Position numbers and translations under genes: made by a program. A stretch of 64,000 nt of DNA. Origin: Clostridia bacterium (GTDB lineage Bacteria; Bacillota; Clostridia; Lachnospirales; Lachnospiraceae). Where the stretch lies: contig QKJQ01000037.1 of NCBI GenBank assembly GCA_003249225.1, positions 62,001-126,000 of the forward strand. Direction: 5' to 3'. The notes under the pieces are model-generated. The model was not told the origin of the DNA. It was given only the letters and a program-made list of their open reading frames with translations, and did no database searches. Below, in pieces: positions 1 to 8,568 of this stretch; the stretch's first letter is position 1, and every line of letters starts with the position of its first letter.

Positions 1-624
1 TTTATAGTAAGATAATGTACGAAAGAAGATTGATCTTCGATCCATACATTTTGGACAGATTCTCCTGTCCTTGTCCGGATACATCGTTCCGCATTTTGGG
101 CAATACTCTTCCTTTTCTTCTGTCTTGCAGTCTTCTTCTGTCAATTCTCCCTTTTCTTTTATTAGGTTGAATAACTTGACAAGATACAACACATCACCGA
201 TCTTCATGTTGGAAAAAGCCGCCAGCTGAATGTCCGGCACCGAAGTTTTCTTTTCGTTTTCACTGGCTGGTTTATCTTCTGCTTCCGGTTTTTCCGTCGA
301 AAATAAAACGCCTCCACAGACAGTACGAAGAACATCCAACTTCTCAATATCCTCCAACGGGAAGAATTTTGCTGCCCATTCCCGCTCCTTCTGTAAAAGC
401 GCTTCGTGAATGCTTCCTATACCTTTGAACTGATAGACATCAGTAGCATCCGGTTCTGACATGATCAATATCAGTTTTGCTTTTGTCAGGATTGCATATC
501 CACGTGCAAGTTCACCTTCCAGTGTCATGTCCGTCTCTGCCGATGTTATTATCTCTGTTTTGTCAATATGATAACCTTCCAGATATTTCAATACGCCGGA
601 AGGCAGTTTAACCTTATTCTCCAC
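1..624 (-). CDS. ABC transporter, N-terminal part (runs off the window)
   Basis: The reading frame is open from a GTG at 624 to base 1, giving the first 208 residues; the rest lies outside the window. An AGGGG ribosome site sits 8 bases before this GTG; another GTG at 633 is in frame but worse placed. The visible part is an N-terminal soluble domain, then a glutamate/lysine-rich linker, then a zinc ribbon near residues 175-195 with two CPKC pairs. The layout resembles the cytosolic extension of clostridial ABC exporters in which permease and ATPase are fused, where this ribbon stands directly before the first membrane helix. The transporter domains themselves are not seen, so the assignment rests on family memory. 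It ends the transcript after the receiver gene or has its own promoter. Confidence 0.55.
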   Translation of the reverse strand, partial: MENKVKLPSGVLKYLEGYHIDKTEIITSAETDMTLEGELARGYAILTKAKLILIMSEPDATDVYQFKGIGSIHEALLQKEREWAAKFFPLEDIEKLDVLRTVCGGVLFSTEKPEAEDKPASENEKKTSVPDIQLAAFSNMKIGDVLYLVKLFNLIKEKGELTEEDCKTEEKEEYCPKCGTMYPDKDRRICPKCMDRRSIFFRTLSYYK

Positions 625-653
625 TACTCTCACCCCTGTTGTCAAAATGCTGA

Positions 654-1016
654 TTATTTAATGATTTCCTTCACCATTGCCTGCAGTTCAAATCCATCGA
701 CTGGCTTTGTAAAGAATTTTCTTACCCCAAGATTCATTGCCTGATTAATTACAAGCTGCTGACTGGTAGCAGAACATATTATGAGCTCGATCGCCGGATC
801 GATCTTACGAAGGTCCTCTATCAGACTCAGATCTTCTCTGTCTGGCAGCGTAATATCTAAAATAGCCAGTACCGGTCTCTTTTCTTCTGCAAGCGTTATT
901 GCGGTCTTAGCATCTGCTGCCTCGCAAATATTCTCATATCCCCCATCAATTAGAATATTTCTTAACTGGATCCGCGTAAATGTAAGATCCTCTACAAGCA
1001 AAATCATATCATTCAT
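654..1016 (-). CDS. Stand-alone response-regulator receiver protein (CheY-like)
   Basis: This 120-residue protein is a single receiver domain and nothing else. The acidic pair E9-D10, the phosphoacceptor D54, S82 and K104 (in the KP pair) are all at the expected places. Such proteins relay phosphate or act by binding a partner; with no output domain the target cannot be told. A GGAGGA ribosome site lies 5 bases before the ATG. A good promoter lies at 1070-1098 and the gene ends about 30 bases before the ABC transporter start, so the two could be co-transcribed. No histidine kinase is adjacent. Confidence 0.9.
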   Translation of the reverse strand: MNDMILLVEDLTFTRIQLRNILIDGGYENICEAADAKTAITLAEEKRPVLAILDITLPDREDLSLIEDLRKIDPAIELIICSATSQQLVINQAMNLGVRKFFTKPVDGFELQAMVKEIIK

Positions 1017-1069
1017 ATAGTTCCTCCATTACTAAAAAAACTCCCCTCCTGCCTTTTGGGCACTTGTCA

Positions 1070-1098
1070 ATAATAGCATAACAGATAGCAAATCGCAA
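1070..1098 (-). promoter_or_regulatory. Sigma-A-type promoter for the receiver gene
   Basis: On the minus strand TTGCGA (1093-1098) and TATTAT (1070-1075) are 17 bases apart, about 55 bases before the ATG of the receiver gene. Confidence 0.6.
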
Positions 1099-1154
1099 GT
1101 ACATACAGAACAAATATTCGAAAAATCAGACTTTTTTTGTTACTTTTTGGGAGC

Positions 1155-1200
1155 AAAAAAAGTAGTGCCAGATGGGTCTGTAAAAATACCTCTGGCACTA
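1155..1200 (-). terminator. Rho-independent terminator after the flotillin gene
   Basis: A 10-bp stem (1163-1172 with 1191-1200) is followed on the minus strand by a run of seven T (1155-1161). It lies about 100 bases after the flotillin stop. Confidence 0.8.
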
Positions 1201-1300
1201 TAAAATCACTTGTTCGTTTTTGTTTCCTTGCGGTTTACTTACACTTTCTTTACGGAATCATCGCTACTATATCCATAGCTCCTGTCCTTCCATACTAAGC

Positions 1301-2848
1301 TTACTCTTCACTTGTTCGAGCGTCTGCTGTGTTTTCATCATCCCGAACTTCTGTGTATTCGGATTCGTTGATGTCTGATTTCTCTGCGTCATTCTTCACT
1401 GGATTTTCTTCCGGTTTCTTTTTTAGTCTTTCTGTAATGGAAGCTGTTACATCGATGCCGGTGGCATCCTGAATTCCGCTCATGATTTTTGTCATTGTAT
1501 TTGTTATGTCCCCGACCAGACGTGTGGTATTGCCTTCTCCGTACATTGTAATCTTATCTACTTTGGTCAAAGGTTCAGCTACATTCTTTGCGATTTCCGG
1601 CAGCTTATTCAGGAACATATCAATAACGGACGCTTCGCCCATCTTTGCCTGTGCTTCGGCTTTCTTTTCAACACCTTCTGCTTCTGCCAGGAGTTTTGCT
1701 TTCGTTGCACCGGCTTCTGCTTCACCGATTTTTGCAATACCGGTAGCTTTCTTCTCACTTTCATAAAGATCGGCATCCGCCTGGATTCGCTTTGCTTCGG
1801 CTTCCTGTTGCTTTTCGAATTTCTTGGCTTCCGCTTCTCTCATTCTCTTATAAAGTTCTGCATCTGCTTTCTTCTGTGCTGCATAAAGATCGGCATCAGC
1901 CTGCTTCTTAATTAAGGAATCAAGCTCTTTTTCTTTTACCTCTGCTTCTCTTTGCTTGAGGATAATTGCTTTCTCCTGTTTGGCAATGTCTGCTTCCGTT
2001 GTAGCCACTTCAATGGTTTTTCTTTGTTCCTGTTGCTGGATCGAATAAGCGGCATCTGCAATGGCGACTTTAATATCGGCTTCTTTTTTCAGATCTGATT
2101 TACGGTTCTGCAGGTCTGTCTCTCGCTCTGCTATCGCTGTCTCTGTCACGATTTTTGCTTCATTTTTAATCTTTAATGCTTCTGCTTCTGCTACCGCGAT
2201 TTCCTTTTCACTGTTTGCTCTTGAAATAGCTGCTTCTTTTGAGATACGAACAACATTGTCAACACCAAGATTCTCTATGACTTTGTTCTCGTCATAAAAG
2301 TTCTGGATCGTCAGATTCACGATCTGAAGGCCCATTTCCTGCATGTCCTTGTTCGCATTGCTCTTTACTTTTTCGGCAAAAGTATCTCTTTCATGTACCA
2401 GTGCTTCTAAGGTCATCTGTCCAATGATCTCACGCATGTTACCCTCTAAGATCTGCTGGGCAATCTCCATAATATATGTTTTAGGCTTCGCAAGAAAGTT
2501 CTCCGCTGCTTTCATAAGGGATACTTCATCCGAGCCGATCTTTACGTTTGCCACAGCATCTACATAGATATTGATAAACTCATTGGTTGGTACGGCACTT
2601 GGTGTCTTAATATCACATTGCACCAGTCCTAATTGGAGCGTATCTTTTCTTTCCAGGAAAGGAAGACGTAATCCTGCTTTACCAATAAGGATTCTTGGCT
2701 TTGGCCGGATACCGGAAATGATAAATGCTTCGTCCGTTGGTGCTTTCACGTATCCAAAGGCAAAGATTATCAGCAGAACGGCCCCCGCCAGAATACCGAT
2801 TCCAACACCAATGTTACCTAAAAATAAACCGATTCCTACTACATTCAT
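1301..2848 (-). CDS. floT: Flotillin (SPFH domain membrane scaffold protein)
   Basis: The 515-residue protein starts with one hydrophobic segment (about residues 5-33), followed by an SPFH/band 7 domain (about 35-220) and a long heptad-like region rich in alanine, glutamate and lysine (about 220-430) with many AEAEA motifs. This is the layout and length of bacterial flotillins of the FloT/YuaG type, which form membrane microdomains and oligomeric scaffolds. The C-terminal tail (about 470-515) is acidic and hydrophilic. The gene has its own promoter at 2922-2950 and a terminator at 1155-1200, so it looks monocistronic; no NfeD-type partner gene, which often accompanies flotillins, is seen here. 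The family call is firm; the exact orthology is inferred. Confidence 0.92.
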   Translation of the reverse strand: MNVVGIGLFLGNIGVGIGILAGAVLLIIFAFGYVKAPTDEAFIISGIRPKPRILIGKAGLRLPFLERKDTLQLGLVQCDIKTPSAVPTNEFINIYVDAVANVKIGSDEVSLMKAAENFLAKPKTYIMEIAQQILEGNMREIIGQMTLEALVHERDTFAEKVKSNANKDMQEMGLQIVNLTIQNFYDENKVIENLGVDNVVRISKEAAISRANSEKEIAVAEAEALKIKNEAKIVTETAIAERETDLQNRKSDLKKEADIKVAIADAAYSIQQQEQRKTIEVATTEADIAKQEKAIILKQREAEVKEKELDSLIKKQADADLYAAQKKADAELYKRMREAEAKKFEKQQEAEAKRIQADADLYESEKKATGIAKIGEAEAGATKAKLLAEAEGVEKKAEAQAKMGEASVIDMFLNKLPEIAKNVAEPLTKVDKITMYGEGNTTRLVGDITNTMTKIMSGIQDATGIDVTASITERLKKKPEENPVKNDAEKSDINESEYTEVRDDENTADARTSEE

Positions 2849-2921
2849 TCTTTCTACCTCTTTTCTGTTATTTACAAAGTGATACCTTAGGGATCACCTC
2901 GTACCGCTTCGTGCTATAATC

Positions 2922-2950
2922 ATCATAACGGAAATAAAAAGTTCAATCAA
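2922..2950 (-). promoter_or_regulatory. Promoter for the flotillin gene
   Basis: TTGATT (2945-2950) and TATGAT (2922-2927) stand 17 bases apart on the minus strand. Just downstream in the leader, at 2883-2901, is an imperfect inverted repeat with GTGAT arms that could be an operator. Confidence 0.6.
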
Positions 2951-2977
2951 CATATATTTGTATATTATGTTTTTAAT

Positions 2978-3289
2978 TTACATAATTTTGTATTTAGTTT
3001 TTATCTCGACCCGTTCGCTCACATTAATAGGTGCCTGAGCACTAATGGTAGCAATGGTTCTCTGCTTGAGGTTCTTAAGCTCATTTTCTATTTCTTCGTT
3101 GGTCCTTCCATTTCTAAGAACATCAACATATACGGTCAGCCTAATAATATCTTTACTTAAATATTTTTTCATAAGATAAGCTTTAAGATCTGTGACATGT
3201 TCCTCACCTTCAGGAACTGCTTTTTTTACAGTGCAGCCACTTTTCTTAAAATCCTCTTCTATTGCTTTTTTTATCGCTTCAATCTGCAT
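2978..3289 (-). CDS. Small protein of unknown function
   Basis: I do not recognise this 103-residue protein. It is soluble, with no signal or membrane segment; a lysine/glutamate-rich helical start is followed by a stretch predicted as strand-helix-strand (VTDLKAYLMKKYLSK, then LTVYVDVLRNG) and a C-terminal strand. The start is placed at the ATG at 3289 because a GAGAGG ribosome site precedes it by about 5 bases; a longer frame from 3313 has no such site. It lies upstream of the flotillin gene in the same direction, but a promoter separates them. Confidence 0.65.
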   Translation of the reverse strand: MQIEAIKKAIEEDFKKSGCTVKKAVPEGEEHVTDLKAYLMKKYLSKDIIRLTVYVDVLRNGRTNEEIENELKNLKQRTIATISAQAPINVSERVEIKTKYKIM

Positions 3290-3481
3290 ACAATCCTCTC
3301 TTTCCAGTTTCATAACATTGTATTATGGTAAACATCCTTTGATAAACATACCCTGGTTTCTCACCTTTACCACGCTGTGCTGTTTTCCGGAACTCATCCA
3401 GTTTGCTTTGGGCGCAGTGACATAGGTGATTTATCCCAGTCATCTATATAGACAGTTACTTCTTTTGCACATTTTGATTTC

Positions 3482-4036
3482 TTACTGCGGCGACATCTTC
3501 ACATACATTTTTGACTTGTGATTTTCACCGTTTTTATTCGTTCGTTCATAATCCTGAATGAATTCAAATCCACATTTTTCAATGACTCTTTTTGACTGCG
3601 CGTTTTCAAACGAATGACTGCATTGCAGGAATTGGCAGCCGGATACGTCAAAACAGTACTCCATAACTTTGCCTGCTGCTTCCGGCATGAGACCCATGCC
3701 CCAATATTCTTTACTTAGTACATAACCGATCTCTCTTCCTTTTAAACTGGTATAAGGCTCACCAAGGTCAAAAGAAATCTCTTCAATTCCTATTGATCCA
3801 ATCACCTTTTTGTTCTTCTTTAATTCCAAGGCAAAGGTTCTCTTATGTGAAATGAACCGGTTCATAATTTCCTGCGATTCCGATCTTGATTTGTGAGGGT
3901 TCCACCCAGCCATCTGCCCAACACCATCAACGGATGCATATTCATAAAAATCCTCCAGATCTTCCATGCTCCATGGTCTGATACGGAGCCTGTCTGTTTC
4001 CAGAATAACCTTGCTGATATCAATTTCTGCATTCAT
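3482..4036 (-). CDS. GNAT N-acetyltransferase, RimJ/RimL type
   Basis: The 184-residue protein reads as a RimJ/RimL-like acetyltransferase that moves an acetyl group from acetyl-CoA to an amino group. Signs are the N-terminal LETDRLRIRPW strand, the core strand with GREIGYVLSKEYWGMGLMPEA, which holds the acetyl-CoA loop, and the C-terminal SKRVIEKCGFEF motif. The ATG at 4036 is preceded by AAGGTGG at 8 bases; a GTG four codons earlier would lack a ribosome site. The substrate could be a ribosomal protein N-terminus, an antibiotic or a metabolite, and the sequence does not say which. Confidence 0.88.
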   Translation of the reverse strand: MNAEIDISKVILETDRLRIRPWSMEDLEDFYEYASVDGVGQMAGWNPHKSRSESQEIMNRFISHKRTFALELKKNKKVIGSIGIEEISFDLGEPYTSLKGREIGYVLSKEYWGMGLMPEAAGKVMEYCFDVSGCQFLQCSHSFENAQSKRVIEKCGFEFIQDYERTNKNGENHKSKMYVKMSPQ

Positions 4037-4140
4037 GCACTCAACCACCTTATTTCTTTTTTTATAGATCCAATAGAATATGGCTCATTTCGTAAACCAT
4101 AACGTCTTTTACTATTATAACAATTTCGATTAGAATAGCA

Positions 4141-4175
4141 ATAAAATAGGATATTGCCGGAAGACAATATCCTAT
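4141..4175 (-). terminator. Terminator after the hemolysin III gene
   Basis: An 11-bp perfect stem (4146-4156 with 4165-4175) with an 8-base loop is followed on the minus strand by TTTTATT. It lies about 50 bases after the stop of the gene at 4229. Confidence 0.75.
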
Positions 4176-4228
4176 CCTTACTCGGTATTTCTCAAGATCC
4201 ATTTCTTGTTATAATTCCTTTATGCAGA

Positions 4229-4915
4229 CTACTGTGCTATAAAAAACATCATTACATAATGGCAGAGACTTCCGCCCAGGCAGAAAAGGTGAAATATATC
4301 ATGGGATCCAAACTGTTCATGCTTACGATTAAATAATTTGAATTTGAATGCATAGATCACGCCTCCTATGGTGTAGATCACACCGCCGGCGAACAGCCAT
4401 ACCATCGCATTGTGATTCATACTTTCTAAAAGCTGTGGAAATACCGCTACACACACCCACCCCATGGCAATGTAAAGTACAGAACTGATCCATTTTGGTC
4501 CATGACTCCAGAAGGCGGCCTGCAGCATTCCGGCTGCCGCAATTCCCCAGATCACTGCAAGAAGTCTGTTACCCGTTGCCGGGTCCAGTACAAGAGTGCA
4601 TATTGGCGTATACGTTCCTGCAATCAATACATAGATCATCATGTGATCGAGTTTTTGAAGAAGATGGTTGCTTTTTACTGAAAAATTCATGGAATGATAG
4701 GTTCCGCTGGCACCATAAAGCAGGAACAGTGATGCCATAAAGACTGCCATAGGCCACACCGTATGGCTGCTTCCAAGATGTGCATAAACCAGAAGAGGAA
4801 CCGTTCCAAATACCGCTGCGACAGCACCTGCGATATGTGATATCGCACTTGCCGGATCTTTTAATTTTGCTATCCCTCTTTGTTGTGTTCGTGCTGTGTT
4901 ATTGATTTCTCTCAT
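4229..4915 (-). CDS. trhA: PAQR family / hemolysin III membrane protein
   Basis: A 228-residue membrane protein with seven hydrophobic segments. The family marks are the conserved SHIAG near the N-terminus, the S-YH pair in GASGTYHSMNF, the DHMMIYVLIAGTYTP motif and the C-terminal SHDIFHLFCLGG-H motif; the histidines, serine and aspartate form a zinc site in PAQR proteins. Members affect membrane lipid homeostasis; direct hemolysis is doubtful. The start is at 4915 because AAAGGAGGAG precedes it; the same frame stays open for 65 codons upstream through a tandem repeat, but those codons lack a start with a ribosome site. The promoter is at 5174-5202, giving a leader of about 250 bases. Confidence 0.9.
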   Translation of the reverse strand: MREINNTARTQQRGIAKLKDPASAISHIAGAVAAVFGTVPLLVYAHLGSSHTVWPMAVFMASLFLLYGASGTYHSMNFSVKSNHLLQKLDHMMIYVLIAGTYTPICTLVLDPATGNRLLAVIWGIAAAGMLQAAFWSHGPKWISSVLYIAMGWVCVAVFPQLLESMNHNAMVWLFAGGVIYTIGGVIYAFKFKLFNRKHEQFGSHDIFHLFCLGGSLCHYVMMFFIAQ

Positions 4916-4950
4916 AGTTACTCCTCCTTTTGTATCCTTCCCAGTCTTTC

Positions 4951-5020
4951 CTTGTAATAACCTGCATTGTAATAAGCTGCATTGTGATAAACTGCATTGT
5001 AATACCTGCATTGTAATAAC
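4951..5020. repeat. Tandem repeat, about 15 bp x 4-5, in the trhA leader
   Basis: Units CTGCATTGTAATAAG at 4962-4976, 4977-4991 (one change), 4992-5005 (14 bp) and 5006-5020 follow a partial unit at 4951-4961. The array lies between promoter and ribosome site of the hemolysin III gene and so would be in its 5' leader. Confidence 0.85.
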
Positions 5021-5173
5021 ATGAAATGCCTCAAAATTCTGGTAAAGCAATGGAACAAGAAATGGCTCCTTGCTTTCTTTGAATAAATTAACCGATGTAA
5101 TAGTTATCATTTCTAATTGTTCGTATATTATTGTTTGTGATGTAGTTTACATTACTACTTCACCTCATTCGTT

Positions 5174-5202
5174 ATACTATCACTAGTCGATTAAAAATGC
5201 AA
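5174..5202 (-). promoter_or_regulatory. Promoter for trhA
   Basis: TTGCAT (5197-5202) and TAGTAT (5174-5179) are 17 bases apart on the minus strand. Confidence 0.55.
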
Positions 5203-5227
5203 GCGTAAAATACATTATTTTAAAGTA

Positions 5228-5251
5228 AAGAATGTGTCTGGACACATTCTT
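5228..5251. promoter_or_regulatory. Perfect inverted repeat upstream of the trhA promoter
   Basis: Two 11-base arms (AAGAATGTGTC and its complement) are separated by TG. It ends 25 bases upstream of the -35 box of the trhA promoter. There is no T run on either side, so a binding site for a dimeric regulator fits better than a terminator. Confidence 0.5.
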
Positions 5252-5351
5252 CGTATTGTACGCGCTCATACTATGCGAATTTACCTTTCACGTACGTACG
5301 AATCCTGCACGGGGTTCTTTTTATTTTATAAGAAAGTAAACGAACTACCTT

Positions 5352-5387
5352 TAAAATAAAAAGAGCTCCTCAAACGAGAAACTCTTT
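5352..5387 (-). terminator. Terminator after the lipoprotein gene
   Basis: A 12-bp stem with two G-U pairs (5360-5371 with 5376-5387), a 4-base loop and a TTATTTTAA tail on the minus strand. It lies about 35 bases after the stop at 5422. Confidence 0.8.
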
Positions 5388-5421
5388 CTTTCAACATTTT
5401 CTTTCTTATCTATGTCATTCC

Positions 5422-6684
5422 TTAATAACTGTCTAGGGTTGTATCGTATTCCTTTACTTCGGAAGTCAGTGCCTGAAAATTATCTTCCGTGATGACATCT
5501 GGTGAAGATTGAACCATTACCTTCACACCATCGTCTGTCTTACTTAATTTTACAGCATAATAACTATCATACTGATCTACCTGTTTATCGTAATCATATA
5601 CTTCATCTTTCTCATAGATTATCGTGCCATAATATACAAGAACAATATCTTCACCCACTAAGAATGCATCGTAAAAATCACTGAACTGTCTGTCAGAATA
5701 GAAGTTGAAGGCATAATATTCATATCCATAATTAAAGCTTTCATAAACATTCAGTGTAACTCTCAGCTCACCGTCAAAGCCTGCATAGAGCTTTTCTGCT
5801 GTAACATCTGCTCCCGTATAGTTGCCTGCAAAACCCGCTGCCACAGTCGTAAACTCCGCTGCTTTTGCTTTATCTTCCTGAAGCAGTGGTTTTGAGAACC
5901 AGGTCTTATCGGAATCGACCCAGTTAGCTCCTTCCGTATAAGCATAACCATATTCATCGTATACGGCATAATACTGCCATTTGCTTGTATAATCATAATT
6001 TGTTCTTGCACCAAAATACAATACATTGCCTTCCTGCTCAAGAACAACGTCCGTATCATAGCTAAACATACCAGGAACTACAGAGTCTTTATATTCATTA
6101 TACGTAGCTGTAGCATCTTCTTCAGAAGCAAAAACAGCACAGGACATTCCCCAGATTACATTTCCAATTGGATTAAAACTTCCAATATAGTAGCAGGTAT
6201 AGGTAATATCATATGGTCCAAGAAACAACCAGTCTCGTTTCATTACAACATAATCATCTGTCTTTGGCTGAAGAAGCTCCATATTCAGACCCTCAAACGA
6301 TATGTCTGCATATCCACCCATCTCCATTATATCTCCGGTGCTGTTTTGTCCGGAGGGCTGATCCGTCTGACCTTGTGCTGACCCGGAATTATTATCTGAA
6401 CTGATATTCTCTTCCCCATTGTCATCTGCTGTGCCCGGAGCACTGTTGTCCGTACTTATTGAATTATCCGTATTGACATCATCAGAAAGAGAATCCTGTT
6501 CCTCTGTGACTGCTTCATTGCTCTCCTGCGAATCTGTTGCATGTTCATTCTCTATGTTCTGAGTATCTGAATTCAAATTGACCAAGTTACTATCATTCGA
6601 AGTATTTGTGCTTCCACATCCTGCTGCAGCCAACGCCAGTATAATTGTGATTGTAATAATAATCTGTGCTTTCTTCCTTTTCAT
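5422..6684 (-). CDS. Secreted lipoprotein of unknown function
   Basis: The 420-residue protein begins with a lipoprotein signal: a KRKK start, a hydrophobic stretch and the lipobox LAAAGC, so the mature cysteine is near residue 23. About 90 residues of a serine, aspartate, asparagine and glutamate-rich linker follow, then a tyrosine-rich globular part of about 290 residues with many beta-type stretches. I recognise no domain. The start at 6684 is chosen for the GGAG six bases upstream; the ATG four codons earlier has no such site. It stands alone between a terminator of the gene upstream (6828-6859) and its own (5352-5387). It is anchored on the outer face of the cell membrane. Confidence 0.85.
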   Translation of the reverse strand: MKRKKAQIIITITIILALAAAGCGSTNTSNDSNLVNLNSDTQNIENEHATDSQESNEAVTEEQDSLSDDVNTDNSISTDNSAPGTADDNGEENISSDNNSGSAQGQTDQPSGQNSTGDIMEMGGYADISFEGLNMELLQPKTDDYVVMKRDWLFLGPYDITYTCYYIGSFNPIGNVIWGMSCAVFASEEDATATYNEYKDSVVPGMFSYDTDVVLEQEGNVLYFGARTNYDYTSKWQYYAVYDEYGYAYTEGANWVDSDKTWFSKPLLQEDKAKAAEFTTVAAGFAGNYTGADVTAEKLYAGFDGELRVTLNVYESFNYGYEYYAFNFYSDRQFSDFYDAFLVGEDIVLVYYGTIIYEKDEVYDYDKQVDQYDSYYAVKLSKTDDGVKVMVQSSPDVITEDNFQALTSEVKEYDTTLDSY

Positions 6685-6827
6685 TTGTTTCTCCATTCCG
6701 CATTACGCACTTTTGTAATTTTGTATTGCATTGCTACCTGTTACTTTCTATCATGGCCTGCAGACACTTTTCCAACTTCCGCATGCTTTTCCTATTTTAT
6801 CACATTTAGGTTTATTATGTAAATAAA

Positions 6828-6859
6828 CAAAAAAAGAATGTGTTTTACTCACATTCTTT
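6828..6859 (-). terminator. Terminator after the EamA transporter gene
   Basis: A 10-bp perfect stem (6833-6842 with 6850-6859) with a 7-base loop runs into TTTTTTTG on the minus strand, about 55 bases after the stop at 6913. It closes the operon of three genes at 6913-9612. Confidence 0.85.
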
Positions 6860-6912
6860 ACTGTATTACTCTATTGGGCTGACTTTATTTTGCTTATTCA
6901 CCCTAATTTCCT

Positions 6913-7809
6913 TTATGCTGCTTTTTCACCGGGCAACTCTGGTACTTTCGTCGATTTCTTTTTCTGCCCAGCCAGCTCAGAAAATAAAATGGAGGCAAAG
7001 ACAAGTACGAATCCAATCACCAGACGATATGTCAGCAATTCTCCATAAAACAGGCAGGAAAAAAGTACTCCGAACACAGATTCCAACGATAAGATCAGCG
7101 CTGCTGACGTTGGTGGCGTATACTTTTGTCCTAGTGTCTGCAGCAACATAGAAAGCGCTGTTGCAGCAAATGTCAGATACACCATGCTCCACCAGAATCC
7201 GCCCGAAAATGCCCATGTAGTCTCAGGTCTTGTAATGATTCCATGGATTAAGGCACAAAAAGCACAGAAAATGAATTGCAGAATTGTAATCAGAATGACA
7301 TCTTTATTCCTGCTGAACTTTCCCAGTATTGCAATATGAAAAGCATACAAGAATCCGCAAAGCAGTGAAAGTGCATCCCCGACTCCAATGGCTGTGCCTT
7401 TCTGTACTGAGATCAGCCCGATCCCTGAAACACAGACAACGGATGCGGCCAGGTTATAGACCGTTGGTCTTTTCTTATCGATCAGCCAATATACAAATGG
7501 TACAATTACACAATACGTAGCTGTAAGAAAAGCATTCTTTCCTGGCGTTGTCGTCTTTAGTCCCAAAGACTGTGCCAGATAACCAAAATACAGGCAGACT
7601 CCTAAAATTGCACCCTGTATGATATATTCCTTCGTTAACAGCTTCCATTTTCTCACAAACAATACAGATAAAAATAGCGCCGCAACTGCAAAACGTATAG
7701 CTAGCAGATACGGCGCCGGAATCTCATCAAGTGTATTCTTCATGACGAAAAAGGAGCTTCCCCAGATTATCGTTGCAACAAACAACGCTGGTTTTGCTAA
7801 TTTCTTCAT
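6913..7809 (-). CDS. EamA/DMT superfamily transporter
   Basis: A 298-residue protein with ten hydrophobic helices arranged as two EamA repeats, each with the WG or TP-type signatures (for example the start ATIIWGSSFFVMK and the second-half SALILSLESVFGVLFSCLFYGE motif). Members export amino acids, nucleotides or other metabolites through the cell membrane; the substrate cannot be read from the sequence. The ATG shares its A with the TAA stop of the zinc-ribbon gene before it, which implies translational coupling and a common transcript. The C-terminal 25 residues are charged and cytosolic. Confidence 0.9.
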   Translation of the reverse strand: MKKLAKPALFVATIIWGSSFFVMKNTLDEIPAPYLLAIRFAVAALFLSVLFVRKWKLLTKEYIIQGAILGVCLYFGYLAQSLGLKTTTPGKNAFLTATYCVIVPFVYWLIDKKRPTVYNLAASVVCVSGIGLISVQKGTAIGVGDALSLLCGFLYAFHIAILGKFSRNKDVILITILQFIFCAFCALIHGIITRPETTWAFSGGFWWSMVYLTFAATALSMLLQTLGQKYTPPTSAALILSLESVFGVLFSCLFYGELLTYRLVIGFVLVFASILFSELAGQKKKSTKVPELPGEKAA

Positions 7810-8516
7810 TATTTAATGATCTTAACCTTTCCAATAAGAGGCAGTTCTTTTGCTTTTCCATTCACAGCATTAACAATGCCCAGAATCACGCAAACAAAAC
7901 ATGCAATTCCAAATACAAAACTAATAATACCAACTAAAAATGAAAGAATTCCAAAAATAACAGCCAGGAATGATGGCCCAATACCGGCAATAATTCCAAA
8001 GATAAATGAAACAATCCAAATTGCAACTGATCCAAGAGCTTCTGTAATCAAAAGTACAACCCCTTGATTCGCATGGAACTTCGCATATTTAGAATTTGGT
8101 GCTGCTAATAGCGGAATAAGGAATAAAATTCCAAGATACGAGAACAGTGCCATGATCTTATTCTCTTCAATATCTTTTGGGTCAAACTCTCCTGTTGCAT
8201 CTTTCGTGTTCATTGTTTTTTCGAAGAAATTCATATTCGTCTGGTGCCCTTGTCCATTCGTTCCCTGCGTCTGTCCCTGAGACTGCTGTCCCTGGTATCC
8301 TGGTGCAGGTTGAACGGGTGGAATTGGTGGTACCGGCGGTACTTCCTGAACCGGTGCTGCTGCCTGAACCGGTGGTACTTCCTGGATAGGTGTTTCATGT
8401 GCGGGTGCTTCAACTGGTGCCGGTTCCTGCGCTGCTGGCGCAACTGCTGCTCCGCAAGCCGGGCAGAACTTTACATTGTCTTCCAGTTTGCTCCCACATG
8501 CTCCACAAAACTGCAT
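7809..8516 (-). CDS. Zinc-ribbon membrane protein with DUF4870/Tic20-like domain
   Basis: The 235-residue protein opens with a zinc ribbon (FCGACG and FCPACG, residues 4-21), continues with a proline/alanine/glutamine-rich linker of about 75 residues, and ends with a membrane domain of about 115 residues. That domain has the FDPKDIEENKIMALFSYLGILFLIPLL start and the SKYAKFHANQGVVLL motif typical of DUF4870/Tic20-like proteins, with four hydrophobic helices. Role unknown. It lies between a second zinc-ribbon gene and the EamA transporter, and overlaps the latter by one base. A GGGGG-type ribosome site precedes the ATG. Confidence 0.85.
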   Translation of the reverse strand: MQFCGACGSKLEDNVKFCPACGAAVAPAAQEPAPVEAPAHETPIQEVPPVQAAAPVQEVPPVPPIPPVQPAPGYQGQQSQGQTQGTNGQGHQTNMNFFEKTMNTKDATGEFDPKDIEENKIMALFSYLGILFLIPLLAAPNSKYAKFHANQGVVLLITEALGSVAIWIVSFIFGIIAGIGPSFLAVIFGILSFLVGIISFVFGIACFVCVILGIVNAVNGKAKELPLIGKVKIIK

Positions 8517-8568
8517 ACTTCCATCCCCCTTATATTTGTAATATTTTTCTTCACACTACGAACTAATT

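Noticed and set aside
5111-5421. Palindrome at 5228-5251 as a terminator
   Set aside because: There is no T run on either strand and no transcript end is needed there; the lipoprotein gene has its own terminator at 5352-5387.
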